Assembly: GCA_954871525.1 (NCBI GenBank)
Contig: OX940861.1
Coordinates: 15,670,842-15,734,841, forward strand
DNA from: Parietaria judaica
Taxonomy: Eukaryota > Streptophyta > Magnoliopsida > Rosales > Urticaceae
DNA length: 64,000 bases
Direction of reading: 5' to 3'
Both the position numbers and the translations under genes were made by a program. Shown one piece after another: positions 11,181-22,918 of the stretch; the stretch's first letter is position 1, and every line of letters begins with the position of its first letter. Under the pieces are notes generated by a model. That model ran no database searches. It worked only from the letters and a program-made list of their open reading frames with translations, and was not told the origin of the DNA.

Positions 11181-12190
11181 TCAAATGTTTAAACTTATCA
11201 AGCAATTTCTCAACATAGTGTGATTGACTAAGTTCATAACCCTCACTAGTTCGCTAAATTTGATCCCTAAAATCGTGTCAACTTGTCCAAGATCTTTCAT
11301 CTTGAACGTGGAAGATAGAAACCTCTTCGTTTCTAAAATTTCATTCATCTCGTTGCTAATGATCAACATATCATCAATGTAAAGACAAAGGAAAATCACG
11401 ATGTTTCCACGCACCTTTGTGAACAAACACTTGTCACAAACGTTGCGAACGAATCCATTCGCAAAAATGACCGAGTCATACTTTTGATGCCATTGTTTAG
11501 GTGCTTGTTTAAAACCATATAATGATTTAACAAGCTTGCAAACCTTTAGTTCATTCCCCAGAAGTACGTAACCTTTCGGTTGCTCCATGTAAAGCTTCTC
11601 ATCGAGATCTCCATTTAGGAATGCGTCTTTACATCCATCCGATGAACGAAGAGGTTATGCAAAGAAGCTAACGCAAATAATATCCTTATTGTTGTCTTTC
11701 TTGCTACCGGTGCATAAGTATCGAAATAATCGATCACTTCCTTATGCCGAAATTCTTTGGCTACTAATCTAGCCTTGTAGGTGTTTAAAGTGTCATCACT
11801 ATGATATTTTCTCCTAAACACTCACTTACACCTAATGGGTTTCGACCCTTTAGATAAGTCGACAATCTCCCAAGTGTGGCTAGCTATAATCGAATCCATC
11901 TTATATTGGATAAAATCTTTCCAAAAAGCAGAGTCCCGCGAAGCTACTGCTTCCTTAAAGGTTTTCGGATCATCTTGCACTAGAAGAGTGATAGGAATCT
12001 TATGATCAAAATTCTCCTTATTTCCTTTTACTTTGTAAAAGGAAATGAGTTGAGAATTTATTTCATCCGGTCCTAGATCATTTGCCTTTCGAACTCTCTT
12101 ACTAATCCGAATCTCGTGAAGAGCTCTCCTCGCGAGATTCTTCGTATACGGGAATTTGAGGTTCTTAATCCTTCGTGATAAGATTCTCAA
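11181..12190 (-). pseudogene. Copia reverse transcriptase remnant
   Basis: Three pieces (12190-11822, 11821-11615, 11588-11181) cover the RVT_2 domain. Landmarks are the WKDFIQYKMDSI region, KARLVAKEF, APVARKTTIR, MDVKT, SLYGFKQAPKQWHQKYD and the catalytic YIDDM. A stop and small indels separate the pieces near 11821 and 11600. The YIDD catalytic pair is intact, but the frame breaks make this a pseudogene. Confidence 0.88.
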
Positions 12191-12315
12191 AATATTCCAC
12201 GTCTTTAGATTCTAAAATAACATTAGACTCTAAATCTAGAAGTCTATATGCTTTACTAGTTGTAGCGTTACCGACAAAAACACTTCTTATCCTACGAGGA
12301 CCCAACTTAGTTCTC

Positions 12316-12858
12316 TTAGGATCCATTATAGTACGCTACGCAGCCCCATACACAAAAATACCCAATATTTGGCGTTCGGCCTCTCCGTACCTCATACGGA
12401 GAAATACAGGTTTTCTTTAAAGGAATACAGTTTAGAAAATGACAAACGGAAAGCAAAGCTTCACCCCACAAATTAAATGGTAAACCCGAATGCATTAACA
12501 TGGAATTTATCATCTCTTGATAAGTCCTATTTTTGAGTTCGGCTAAACCATTTTGTTGTGGTGTACGAGGTGCGGAACATTCATGAATAATGCCATTTTC
12601 TTCGCAAAATGCATTAAACTCGTTAGGAAAATATTTTCCTCTCCTATCACTTCTAAGGACTTTGATTTTAATTCCTAATTGGTTTTCTGCTTTCTCTTTA
12701 TACGTCTTAAAAGCATTGAAAGCTTTGTCTTTATGTTTTAGTAAATAGACATATGTGAATCTAGAACAATCATCAATAAACGTGATAAAATATCTATTAC
12801 CACCACGAGTTTTCATACCATTAAATCCACATATATCCAGATGTATTAGATCTAACAA
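12316..12858 (-). pseudogene. Copia integrase core remnant
   Basis: The fragment reads through the rve integrase core: HLDICG (first aspartate), FIDDCSRF, LRSDRRGKY (second aspartate) and PQQNGLAELKNR (glutamate). All three catalytic acidic residues are present. The C-terminal YFCVWGC piece follows, and a stop at the end separates it from the next part of pol. The upstream HHCC region lies in the neighbouring frame. Confidence 0.88.
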
Positions 12859-13832
12859 ATTAGAATTTCTCTCAACACTATAAAAATGTTTTTTTTTTTA
12901 ATTATTTTCGATTTCACACATATTTCACATTTATTGAATTCATTAACATTGCACGAAATCAAACCACATTTAATTAATCTTTTCATAGTGTTAATTCCAA
13001 TCTGAGCTAGTCTATTATGCCATAAAGAAACGGAATAAAGCATATACGCGGAGGAAGAAATTGCATTAATAACATCACCAACAATACAAAGTTTGACCAT
13101 TCCCTCGCTAGAATAGCCCTTGCCAACAAACACACCGTTGCGGGTCAAAATCAATTTGCCCGACTCATACACAGTCTTAATTCCCGATTTCCCCAAAAGA
13201 TCCCGATTAACAAGGTTCCTATTCATTTCCGGCACGTGAAGTACATTGGTTAAAGTGACTTTTTTTTTTTCCCTGAAAGTGAATTTAAGGTCCCCGAAGC
13301 CTATTCTGACAACCTTTGAACGACCTTTGTCGCCCATTTGAACCTCTTTTCCATTGACATGGTTATAAGTCTTAAAGGAAGCCTTGTCGTAGGAAACGTG
13401 GACGGTAGCACAATTGTGGTACCAACATCCTTTAGCCTTTCTTTTGATCGCCATAATCTCGCTCACCGTAGCGACGATTTTGTCTTCGGCCGTGGTCGCA
13501 TTTGCCTCGTTGTTGGAAACCTTCTTGTTCCAACAATCTCGAGCATAATGACTGGGCTTGCAACGCACAAAGCAGCCCAATTTCGGTCCTTTTGGAGCAC
13601 TAGAACGCTTGAACGTCTCTTGGGTCTTTTTCAAACCGAGAAAGTTATTTTTATTTTCTGACATCCTCAGAACGTTCTCTATCTTTTGATTCCTCATCGA
13701 TTCGAAGATGTTTTTGGATTTTCTCCAAAGAGAAGTCCTCGGAATTGTGAAGAAGTTTCTTCTGGTAACTTTTCCATGATGACGGCAATTTCGCAACAAT
13801 TGCACCAACTTTAAAAGCTTTCGGAATATCAA
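12852..13832 (-). pseudogene. Copia zinc knuckle, protease and pre-integrase remnant
   Basis: The 326-residue frame contains a damaged zinc knuckle (CFVRCKPSHYARDC, where the second cysteine of the CX2C pair is displaced). Next is a degenerate protease site (HNCATVHVS in place of a D-S/T-G-A motif). The GAG-pre-integrase segment follows (LWHNRLAQIGINTMKRL, then CEICVKSK). Loss of the aspartate and glycine of the protease site means the polyprotein could not be processed even if the frame were open. Confidence 0.85.
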
Positions 13833-14303
13833 ATTTCACGGCCCTCAATTTATTGACGATGACTTGAAATTCGTATACTTTTGAAAGTATCGATTTACCG
13901 TTATTCATTTTGAAATCCAAATACATCGAGATTAAGAATTTTTTGGTACCTTCCTCCTCGGCTTTGACCTTGTACTCAAGAGCCTTCCATATCTTTGACG
14001 CAGATTGAACTTCGGTGTAGATATCGTAAAGGCGATCGGAAAGGGTCTTAAGAATGTGCCCATGCCATAACAATTTGTTCTCCTTGTGCTTCGTACAGTC
14101 CTTCTTCAATTCTTCTGAATCGTCATCCGTCGGTTTGGGAATGGCCGGCAACTTCGGGTTCAAAATGTAGTAGATCTTCAACGCCGTGAGGAGGAAGATT
14201 ATCTTGTCTTGCCAGAGGGTAAAGTTCATACCGTTAAATGGTCAAACTTCACGAGATCCTGGTTCATGACTTTGATCATTGAAATGGATGCTTCGGTTGC
14301 CAT
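13651..14303 (-). pseudogene. Copia gag remnant
   Basis: An ATG at 14303 opens MATEASISM..., and a one-base shift near 14230 moves the rest into the 14229-13651 frame (MNFTLWQDKI...). The latter has the UBN2-type gag fold wording: LSDRLYDIYTEVQSASKIW, LDFKMNNGKSI and AKLPSSWKSYQKKL. Gag would form the virus-like particle. The region overlaps the next frame at 13651-13832. Confidence 0.85.
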
Positions 14304-14333
14304 AATACTCAACACTATTAGACTGTTAGAAAT

Positions 14334-14984
14334 TTCTTCTAGATTGAATACGTCGAGGCTTGAATCACGCATGCATACGCTTTCCTAATAGTGTTTCTAG
14401 CACTCAAACACGCCTTAGAGTCAACACGCAAGAACACTCAGGATACGACAGGCGTTTAGCCAGAAAATCACAAAGCGGCGTGAAAATACGATTGTAAGCA
14501 AGAACACGTTTCTGGAAATATATTGTAGTCAACACGCAAGAACACTCAGGATACGACAAGCGTTTAGCCAGAAAATCACAAAGCGGCGTGAAAATACGAC
14601 TGTAAGCAAGAACACGTTTCTGGAAATATATTGTAGAGATAGTGGGAGAAAATTCCGAGAATTCAAGTTTTAATTTTTGAAATCCGCACATGTATTTATA
14701 GAAGAACTAATCACTTCACTAGAAGTTGCGACCCTTGATCAGAAGGTGACTGTTAGCCCAAATAATACAACTCTTCAACGTGTCTTTTGAGATGCAAAAC
14801 TAACTACCAAAAATAACTACTTCACCAGAAGTCGCAAACCATTCGGAAAGTGACTTTTGACCCTAAGAGATACCACTCTTCACACAAGAGATGCATCTAT
14901 TCACACAAGATATGCCACTTTTCACAATACCTTGTCATTATTGAACACTTATTGGGTATTTAATTCACATATTAAATTCCAACA
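14334..14984 (-). repeat. 5' LTR of the copia element
   Basis: This 651-bp LTR is about 120 bases longer than its partner, mainly because of a 108-bp tandem duplication. It runs from TGTTAG at 14334 to CCAACA at 14984 and would carry the element promoter on the minus strand. Confidence 0.9.
14421..14636 (-). repeat. 108-bp tandem duplication inside the 5' LTR
   Basis: The block starting TCAACACGCAAGAACACTC at 14421 is repeated from 14529 with very few differences. The other LTR has a single copy, so the duplication arose in this LTR after insertion or was lost from its partner. Confidence 0.9.
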
Positions 14985-15848
14985 TACACTATTTTCACTT
15001 CCATTCTAGTGGTCTTTCTTCTGGGATTTAAATTCCGGCTTAAACTGAAATTTATACAAATTCAGTTTGACTAACCGAAATGAATCATTTGCTTAGAATG
15101 AATCATTTCTTGTGATCCAATGACCGAGGTTTTAAAATTACTATACGATTTTCAGTTATTTAGTGAATATATTTTTTTCAAGCTTTATTTACACCCCCAC
15201 TCGCGACGAAGCCGGTTTGTTTTTTATTTTTTCTTAATTTGCCGGTCTAAACCAGGTCAACGTCTCGCTCAACTCGCTCTTTTGAAAGATCTTTGAACTA
15301 GCTCGAACCTAAACACGACAAGTCCTCGGATCGAGCTCTGATCATTACTCTTTCGTAAAACATCTCGGTTTAAAAAAATGTCGGACCACTGTACAATTCA
15401 TGATCTGTTAACTATATTTTAAAGCGCATTGTTGAGCCTTAAAGACTTCTGCTAAAATGAATTCAGTAACTATATACTACCATATAAAACTTATAAAAGT
15501 ATTTTGTAGATAAATATACAATTATATGCTCATTGACAAAAATTGCAGTCATAGTTTTTTTTTTTTTTTTTTTGCGAGAATTGCAGTCATAACTTTGAAT
15601 AAATAATCTTATCATAAATAAATACAAATAATTCCAGGAAGAAAAAAATTAAAGAAAAAGATTATGTATGGATCACTTATGAATCGATATGAAAGAACCA
15701 TAATGTGTCACTGTCAAACCCAATTCTCGAACTCACATACTCCCTTTTATGTGTATCTTATCTTATCTTGCTATTTCCACGTATAAAAATATACAATTAT
15801 TCATGGTGCTCACAAGAAAAACATTTATCCGATTTCTTGTTATATGTA

Positions 15849-15880
<32 letters not shown>
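14985..15880. other. AT-rich gene-free stretch
   Basis: I see no gene. The stretch contains poly(T) at about 15558-15573 and a (TA)n run at 15849-15880 that directly abuts the LTR fragment. No element boundaries were found. Confidence 0.5.
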
Positions 15881-15884
<4 letters not shown>

Positions 15885-16860
15885 GCGTAAAAATGGCTTT
15901 AACTTAGAGTCGGATCCAAGGTTCGGGTCCCGAGCTGGACTCGGTGAACACGTGAATAATTGAATGCTGAGTCAACGCGGGTTGACTGATGATCGTCAAA
16001 GCTGGAGGCGAATCCGTCTTGGATGAGTCTCCGGGCTGCTCTTGGCGATCCTTGGCGAACTTCCTTCCTTGGCGAGCTCTTCGTCGGGGCGAAGTACTTG
16101 GCTTGGCGAAGCTCCTCGTCTTGGCGATGTCCTCGTCTAGGCGAACTCCTGTCTTGATGAAGCTCCGAGATGTTCTTGACGATTCTTCGTGATTTCCCTT
16201 CCTTGGCGAGCTCCTATGGCAAGAGAAGACCTGCAAAAAAGGGTAGATCGGGCCCGTGCCCCGTTGCTTATGGTTGGGCGAGGCTGCCTACGTATCTCAG
16301 TTTACGAGAATCAGGTCTCACGTAGTTCAGGGTTTGTGATAAATGGCGGGTGAATGACAATGTGGTTTGACTTGTCGGAAGTGTCGATGTTGGCGGTGCG
16401 GGGGTGACCCTCGGCCGAATGGCGAGGATATTACCGGCGAGAGATGCTCCTTGTCGACCTCGTGGGTGTTGGCTAGCTCGTTGTGGCGAGGGCCTTAACC
16501 TGGCGAGGGATGCTCCTTCTTTGTCGACCTCGAGGTGTCCGCGTCCACGCGTTGACCTGGCAAGGGATGCGTTCGCCGACTCGTCGAACAACCTTCCCGG
16601 CGAGGCTAAGTCTCAATGCCGATCTCTTCTTAGACGAGCTTCTTGTGGCGAGCTCCTAGGGCTTCACCAGGAAAGAGAGCGAATTTATAGAGAGAGAAAG
16701 CTAGAGAGATAAGCTCTGGAGGAAGCTGTGAGTGAGTGTGGAAACGAGGAGGGGAAGACTCCTATGTTGAGTGAGTAAATAAAGAGCGTAAGTGGAATAG
16801 TGGAATGACCTAGAATGAGAGAGTAAATAAAGAGCGTAAGTGGAATAGTGGGAGAAAGTT
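15881..16860 (-). mobile_element. Truncated LTR, same family as the solo LTR at 43904-45476
   Basis: The opening TTAATGCGTAAAAATGGC and the following ~110 bases match the opening of the 43904-45476 LTR nearly word for word. A second shared block is CTGCCTACGTA...CACGTAGTTCA at 16269-16328. A TATAAATTC box on the minus strand lies near 16683-16691. The GGCGAG/CTCGTC-rich middle contains short internal repeats (GATGCTCCTTGTCGACCTCG-like at 16444 and 16510). The far end characteristic of the family (ATGCACATAACA) is missing. ORFs here are compositional artefacts. Confidence 0.65.
16766..16853. repeat. Short tandem duplication at the end of the LTR fragment
   Basis: GAGTAAATAAAGAGCGTAAG plus the following TGGAATAGTGG occurs twice, about 52 bases apart. 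It marks the end of recognisable LTR sequence. Confidence 0.8.
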
Positions 16861-18140
16861 TATTTGTCTGCCAAAAACACATCAAAATTTCTGGTCTGAA
16901 GGAGAAACCCTATCTCCAGTATCACATGTTGCATTATTCGTATCCTATGTATACATTTTATTTTTTTATCCTAGACTAGATTGCCTGTACCAAGATAATT
17001 TATTATATTCTTATACATTGTGTTTTTACTATATATATGTATCAGTGAATGTTATGTGTGTTTGTACCAGAATAACTAAACAATTCAGATCCATCTTCCA
17101 TATTATTCCGAGACCACAAGTTGTGTGCTTTTTCTCTGTGCCCATGAGATGACCAGTCTCATGCATGTCTGTTATCTTCACTATAGAATATAGGGTTATA
17201 TATATATATATATATATATATGCTTGTGTGTGTGTAAGCAAATATACACTTACACTATATACTATATAGCGCATTCAAACAAATATTACAAAATACAAAA
17301 ATTCAGATTTTTTTTTTTGAGCTTCTAATTAACTCATAGATATAATATTAATATTGTCGTTTCTACAAAGGATAAATATGAATATTATATATATATTAGT
17401 TAATCGTATCAAGTATCAACTATTTCCAAGCAATAAGGGTTTTGGATATTTTTCGAAACACATTATTCCTACTTTTATAACATATAATCTATAAATGAGT
17501 TGGCATTAGAAACAAAGATCGTGATATTTGTACTGAAATATAAGAATACATATATAACTAGTTAGTGATCATATATATATGTTATTTAATTTGGATTGAT
17601 ATCATTTATAGCAGAGATAATTTTGTCAGGATCTTAAATAAGTACCATATTTGTCAGTTTGATTAGTTAAATTAAACTGATTAGATGATTATTTATTTTC
17701 AAAATCATCACTGAATTTGTTTTAACGTTATAGACTCTCATCAATTAAATTATCAAATCCCTACGATCGATATATTCAGTTAATTTGTGTATCTGAAGTC
17801 TGAGCACATAGATTAATCAAATAAATAGTGTCATGTGTGTTCTTACTATATTAATTTATACATGTCCGACAAAACCTGTCATATAGTCTATAATCTCTAT
17901 ATGTCGTGGAACACATGTAAATGTCTTTCAAATAGTCTCATATATTATTTTCGTAATACATTATACGTTTGAAATAAAATATTGCAATTTTACATATCTA
18001 ATTAATTTTTTTTTTTGAAAGAACATATCTAATTAAATTAGAATGGTATTAAAATGAAAAAGTAGTACCATATTCTAGAGTCTAGCGCAGGCATATCCAT
18101 TTTAGGTAAAAAGCAATCCTCACTCATATTCGTAATGTTC
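16861..18140. other. AT-rich gene-free stretch
   Basis: There is no supported gene. It holds a (TA)n run at about 17199-17221 followed by GTGTGTGTGT, and AT-rich single-copy-looking sequence. I see no element ends, tRNA or coding exon. Confidence 0.5.
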
Positions 18141-18693
18141 TATATATTATAACTTTTTTTTTTTTTTTTTTATATAAATAAAAGATAGAGGTCCATAATC
18201 TTATAATGCGAACCTGAATTCAAGAAGACTGACACTCAGAGAACGCAAAATAAGAAATAGAGCTCATGATAATGTAAATAAAAATATAAGAGTTTACAAA
18301 CAAAAGAAAGAAAGAGCAGAAAACTAACGAAACCGAAAGTTCTCTCTCATACAAATGTCATTGTTAACAAAGGGAGCAATGAAATCAGGGTGGGAAGCCC
18401 ACCAATGATGACCCGCACATTGAGCCTCAAAACTAGCTAAGCATCTGCCACTTTATTACCCTCTCTATAAATATGGCTTATCCTGAACTGAATAGTGTCT
18501 AGGAAATGAAGACATTTCGACCATCTAGCTCACAACTTCCACGGAACTTCACGTGATCTTTTCTTACAAAGTTGAACAACGTAGCTAGAGTCACATTCTA
18601 TCCACACCTCACACCTTCTCCCAGTGGGACCTCTTAACCTTTTCAATAGCAAACATAGCAGCAATCAGCTAAGCTTCAAAGGCATAAGCAGAG

Positions 18694-18924
18694 TCAATAC
18701 GAAAAGCTAGCGAACGATCCATGAGGAAACCCTCGGTAGGTTCTGAAAATGCCTCCAGCCCCAGCCACACCTGGAGCACCAAAACAAGAGCCGTCAGTAT
18801 TGCATTTTAACCGAGTTATGGAGGGAGGAAGCCAAACTATTGAAATAATATTTGGAGCTTTCTTTGGATGATCATCCATGCCGAAAAATTCCAAAATCCT
18901 TGAATCCTCTGTAGTGCTTGTCAA
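18694..18924 (-). pseudogene. LINE RNase H remnant
   Basis: This short frame contains PPSITRLKCNTDGSCFGAPG and AGAGGIFRTYRG, the opening of the RNase H (RVT_3) domain that ends plant L1-type LINEs. The rest of the domain continues in broken frames toward the poly(A). The same segment recurs in the 22919-23562 copy. Confidence 0.8.
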
Positions 18925-19142
18925 ATCCTTGAATCCACAGTAACTAGCTTTCGTTTATCAATTGAACCACACTAAAATAAAGTTTCGCACTGCTTTTTTC
19001 AAGTTTCACAAGAAGATTTTTTGGCCAAGAATATATCGAAAATGAGTGAAGAAAAGAGCTTTGAATGACAGAGTTAACTAGAGTAATTCTACCTGCTAAA
19101 GACAAAGCAGATCCTTTCCAATTAGCAAAATTACTCATAATT

Positions 19143-20737
19143 TTATCCGCCACTGGTTGGAGCCATTTTTTTCCTTGGTGCTCCCTTAAATAAAGGAAAC
19201 CCAAGATACTGAATCAGCAAAGAGAGCTGTTTGAACTTCAGAGAGTTAACTATACCTAGCTCCCTGTTAGTAGAGAGTTTATCATTAAAAACGACCCTTG
19301 ACTTAGACCAATTAAAAACTTGCCCCAAGAGAGAAGTGTATATATCAAAAACCCTAGAGATAGCACGCACATTACTCTTTGAAGCGGCCCCGAATAAAAG
19401 AACATCATCAACATATAATAAGTGTGAAGCGAAAAGAATGTTACCAATGTATCTAATGACTTGCCATTTGTTTTCATCCACATATTTGTGAGGCGGCTAA
19501 GAAATTCTTCAGCAATGACAAATAGAAGAGGGGAAAGATGGTCTCCTTGACGAACACATCTTCTGCACCTAAAGTAACCTTTTGCTGAGCCATTCAGCAT
19601 AATGGAGATCCTAGCCGAAGAAAAAATCTCGAGAATCCAATCCCCAAATTTTAAAGAAAATCCAATAGCGTCCAAAATATCAAGAATAAAGTCCCAATCC
19701 ATAGTATCAAAGGCTTTTGTAGTATCAACTTTCAAGGCCATGTGACCTCTAGAGTTCTTTTTATCTAGCACATTGATTTCTTCTGAAGCAGCTGCAATAC
19801 AATGTGAAATATTTTGGCCCTTGACGAAACCAAACTGATTTTCAGAGACAATTCCAGTTGCAATACCCGAAAGCCTTTCAGCCAAGATATTAGTTATTAT
19901 TTTGAAACAAAAGTTGCTCAAAACAATAGATCTAAAATTATCAATATGCACAACGCCTTTGACCTTGGAAATAAGTACCATTAGACTTGAGGTTAGCCCA
20001 GTGGAGATCACGCCGTTAATGAAAAAACTCTGAACACATCGACAAACATCAGAGCCAACAATATCCCAAAAAGCATGATAAAATGTTCCATTAAAGCCAT
20101 CTGGGCCGGGAGTACTGTTACCATCCATACTAAAAGCAGTAGCACGAATTTCTTCATTTGATGGTATGGTAGTAAGCATGTCATTTTTGATGTCACCAAC
20201 CGAAACGGGAATGATATTATTTATTAGCTCAATATTTGAAGAAGTACAAGAAGGTGGACAAAAAATATCTTTATAGAATTTAACAATATGTGCAACAATA
20301 TCTTCCTGATTCACAGAAAGCAGTCCATCAATTAAAAGAGAGTTAATTGCCATACCTGATTTCTTGATTGAAGCGGAGCGATGAAAGAACGTAGAATTTC
20401 GATCTCTTGCCTTTAACCAATTATTACGACTCTTCTCCTTCAAAAAGATCTCGTTTTGCTTAAGAATTAGATCAAGCTCGGAGTGTGCTGAGATTTCTTT
20501 TGCAAATCGAGATTTAGAAAATCATTCACGAGCAATATCATTTTGAATATTAATAAGAGCAGATTCCAAGTCGATGATATTTCCCCCCAGATATCCGAAA
20601 ATGTCTCTGTTCCAAATCTTTAAAGATTTCCGAAGAAGTTTAAGCTTAATGCCAAGCGCTTGCATAGGAGCAACACCCGTGATGTCAGCCCAATTAGAAG
20701 CAATGAAGTTTCTTGAATCCGGATGGGTAAGCCACAT
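19143..20737 (-). pseudogene. LINE reverse transcriptase remnant
   Basis: The main frame (20443-19256) carries the RVT_1 landmarks STPGPDGFNGTF, NFRSIVLSNF, LKVDTTKAFDTMDW and VRQGDHLSPLLF. A frameshift near 19480 moves the catalytic LLYVDDVLLFG into the 19481-19143 frame. The linker to the endonuclease lies at 20737-20522. The catalytic YVDD is retained. The enzyme would copy LINE RNA at a nicked target. Confidence 0.88.
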
Positions 20738-20927
20738 GCCTTGGAAACGGAACCGAGCAATGGAGTTTTGTTGTCCTTTACGACAATTTATAATTAAAGG
20801 AGTATGACCTGAGTGGTGTCGTGGTAGGGATGAGCATGAAACCGAATTCCAATAGTCAAGACAATGTTTATATCATCGCCCTATTAAGTAAACATTCAAC
20901 TCTCTCATCATTTCGTCTACCATTGGA

Positions 20928-21467
20928 CTAAGTATACTTTGCCCCGGTTATAGGAACATCAATGAGATCACAATTATCAGAGAAAACTCTAAATTCATGG
21001 CATGAACTAGCAGATGGGGGTCTCCCTGATTTTTCGTGAGATCCCTTGACTGCGTTAAAATCACCAAACACCAGCCAAAGAGTTGTAAAAATCGAAGATA
21101 AATTCACCAAATCAGAGTATAAATTCTGTCGAGCAATCGAAGAGGTAGATGCATAAACACATGAGAAACTATGAGAAACCCCGTTTATAGTGGACGTGAA
21201 GCTGACATGTTGGTCCCCGATGCTTACAAAACTCGGCAAGTCTGAAGAAGTTTTTCGCAATACCCAGAGAGAAGGATTATCCGTAGCATTTGTCTTAGTA
21301 AGAACAAGATATAGAGAAGACCAAAATCTGCCAGGAATAAAAGTAAAAGAGACCATCGGCTCCGCACTGCAAACAAAATCGGGCGAGAAATGCTTGCAGT
21401 AATGAAAGAGGTATCTCTGAGAATTAGCATTCCCAAATCCCCTACAATTCCAAAATAGGACAATCAT
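20928..21467 (-). pseudogene. LINE apurinic-type endonuclease remnant
   Basis: This begins MIVLFWNCRGFGN with the conserved asparagine, followed by SAEP (glutamate) and VFGDFNAV. It belongs to the exonuclease-endonuclease-phosphatase fold that nicks the target. The start ATG at 21467 overlaps the ORF1 stop (ATGA). The frame is broken after 20928, where the SDH end of the domain should follow. Confidence 0.85.
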
Positions 21468-22544
21468 TGAAATCGAGAAGGTTTTCGAGTCATTCGTTTG
21501 CTACGAGCGACTTCATCAACTTCCATCGTCTTTTTCTTTTTGGTCGAGACCGTTGTCCATTGACCATCATCATCCTTATTTGTCGGCTCATTATATTGGT
21601 CATCCCCATATAAATTTTCCTTTGACTGAGAAGGCGGCAATGTGGGTAGAGTTGCATTTATAAGCTGCGATTCTTTCTGCAGCGAAAACTCCATTGCAGG
21701 TCTATAAATCACCAAACTTTTCTCGATCCTGGCATTTTGGGGCATTTCCTCCAATCCCGTCTCTTTTCCGCTCATACTCGCAATTTCTTCATCTATTAAG
21801 GAGGAGTTTGCTTTTGCGGTGGTATCCACTGGTATTAAAGAGACAGAGGTTTAATCGACATAAACATTATCGTTGATATCATTACGACACCTTTCAAACA
21901 CCCAATTAATAGGAACTTCCGAAACAGATTTCAACGCTTTGCTCCTCCAAACTTTCCTATTCTTTGACCATCCCCTAGATTGTTCATTCGGATTAGTGGT
22001 TTGCGTTGTCACTTCATGTGAAGCGTCGGATTTTTTTTTTGACAAATCCTCTCTTGGAAAATTCCTTCTACAATTTGTTGAAGAGTGACTGATAGCTTGA
22101 CATGTGGAGCACAAATCCGGGAGACCTTCATATTTAAGATTTACCCAAATTATCAACTCATCTGTATCTTTCCTTAGGGTCTGATAAATTGGCTTTTTAA
22201 GGTCAATGTCCACCAGAACTCTAGAAAAGTGTCCCAATTCACCCTTTAAAGTATTTTTATCAATTTTTGAAAGGTAAGCCAACTCCTCTAGCAATATCAG
22301 AAATAATTTGTTTATCCCAAAACTCCCAAGGTAAATTATGAATACGAACCCAAACTTGAGTTGTTGAGGATTTGTGGGCGGCCGGGTCGAATCTAGGAGA
22401 CCAACTTAGCAATCGAAGAATTCCCAGATTGAGGTTAATAGCCCCTCGACTCCAAACAGTTTGCAGATCATCTTGTGACTCAAAAGTCATATGATAAAAA
22501 CCTCTTCCAATAGAAATGAGTTTCCAGTTCAGTTGAAACCCCAT
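21464..22544 (-). pseudogene. LINE ORF1 (DUF4283 plus CCHC knuckle) remnant
   Basis: The 22544-22260 frame has GFYHMTFESQDDLQTVW and VWVRIHNLPWEFW, typical of DUF4283. After a shift near 22280 the 22294-21851 frame has the zinc knuckle CSTCQAISHSSTNC. The tail (21829-21464) ends in a basic RMTRKPSRFQ followed by TGA that overlaps the ORF2 ATG. ORF1 proteins bind LINE RNA. Confidence 0.85.
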
Positions 22545-22563
22545 AAAGAGTTGAGTTTTGAAC

Positions 22564-22918
22564 TAGATATTATAACCTTTTACTACTTAAACACATATAT
22601 ATAAAGTGATTGAACTAAAATTTAGACTTATAAAAAAATGGTTAGATTTTTAATGAAAATAAAGAATAGTTCATTTATATTAAAAATAATAATACCAATA
22701 AAAGAAAAAATATATATTTTTAAAATTTACAACGCTATTACCTATTAAGATAGTTTTGTCATTCATTAACGTCTTGCACTATTAGTATATATACACACCA
22801 TTTTTTGGACGAGAATTCTTGTTTTTTCTAACTACCTTTTTAGAGAATTCTAAAATACATAAGAATTATAATATATTGGATGACTATATTTCTATCAATT
22901 ATGCACACTTATTCGTGA
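22564..22918. other. AT-rich spacer between two LINE copies
   Basis: No gene is visible. This is AT-rich sequence between the target duplication of the larger LINE and the poly(T) of the smaller one. Confidence 0.5.

Larger units (their letters stand above)
9374..14984 (-). mobile_element. Ty1/copia LTR retrotransposon, degenerate, both LTRs present
   Basis: Two LTRs that begin TGTTAGAAATTTC and end ATTCCAACA flank a pol-containing interior read on the minus strand. The domain order is gag, zinc knuckle, protease, integrase, reverse transcriptase, RNase H, which is the Ty1/copia order. A polypurine tract (TGGGAGA on the minus strand) borders the 3' LTR at 9903-9909. At least six breaks split the polyprotein, so it cannot be autonomous. 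Bases flanking the LTRs (TATGC left, TACAC right) match at only three of five positions, so the target duplication is decayed or absent. No initiator-methionine primer site is recognisable next to the 5' LTR, and the gag ATG lies only about 30 bases from it. Confidence 0.93.
18154..22563 (-). mobile_element. LINE (L1-type non-LTR retrotransposon), 5'-truncated, with TSD
   Basis: Read on the minus strand, the order is ORF1 (DUF4283 and CCHC knuckle), endonuclease, reverse transcriptase, RNase H, then poly(A) (poly(T) at 18154-18170 on plus). The flanks carry a 13-base target duplication with one mismatch: TATATATTATAAC at 18141-18153 and TAGATATTATAAC at 22564-22576. ORF1 starts only 20 bases inside the 5' end and lacks the front of DUF4283, so the copy was truncated on insertion. 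Several frame breaks make it inactive. Confidence 0.9.

Noticed and set aside
15904..16712. Overlapping ORFs of about 100 codons on both strands
   Set aside because: They lie in the GC-rich LTR fragment, show no domain, and are not preserved in the related LTR at 43904-45476.
16861..18140. A conserved noncoding RNA or hidden exon
   Set aside because: I looked for splice-flanked coding stretches and RNA motifs and saw none. The stretch is AT-rich with microsatellites only.
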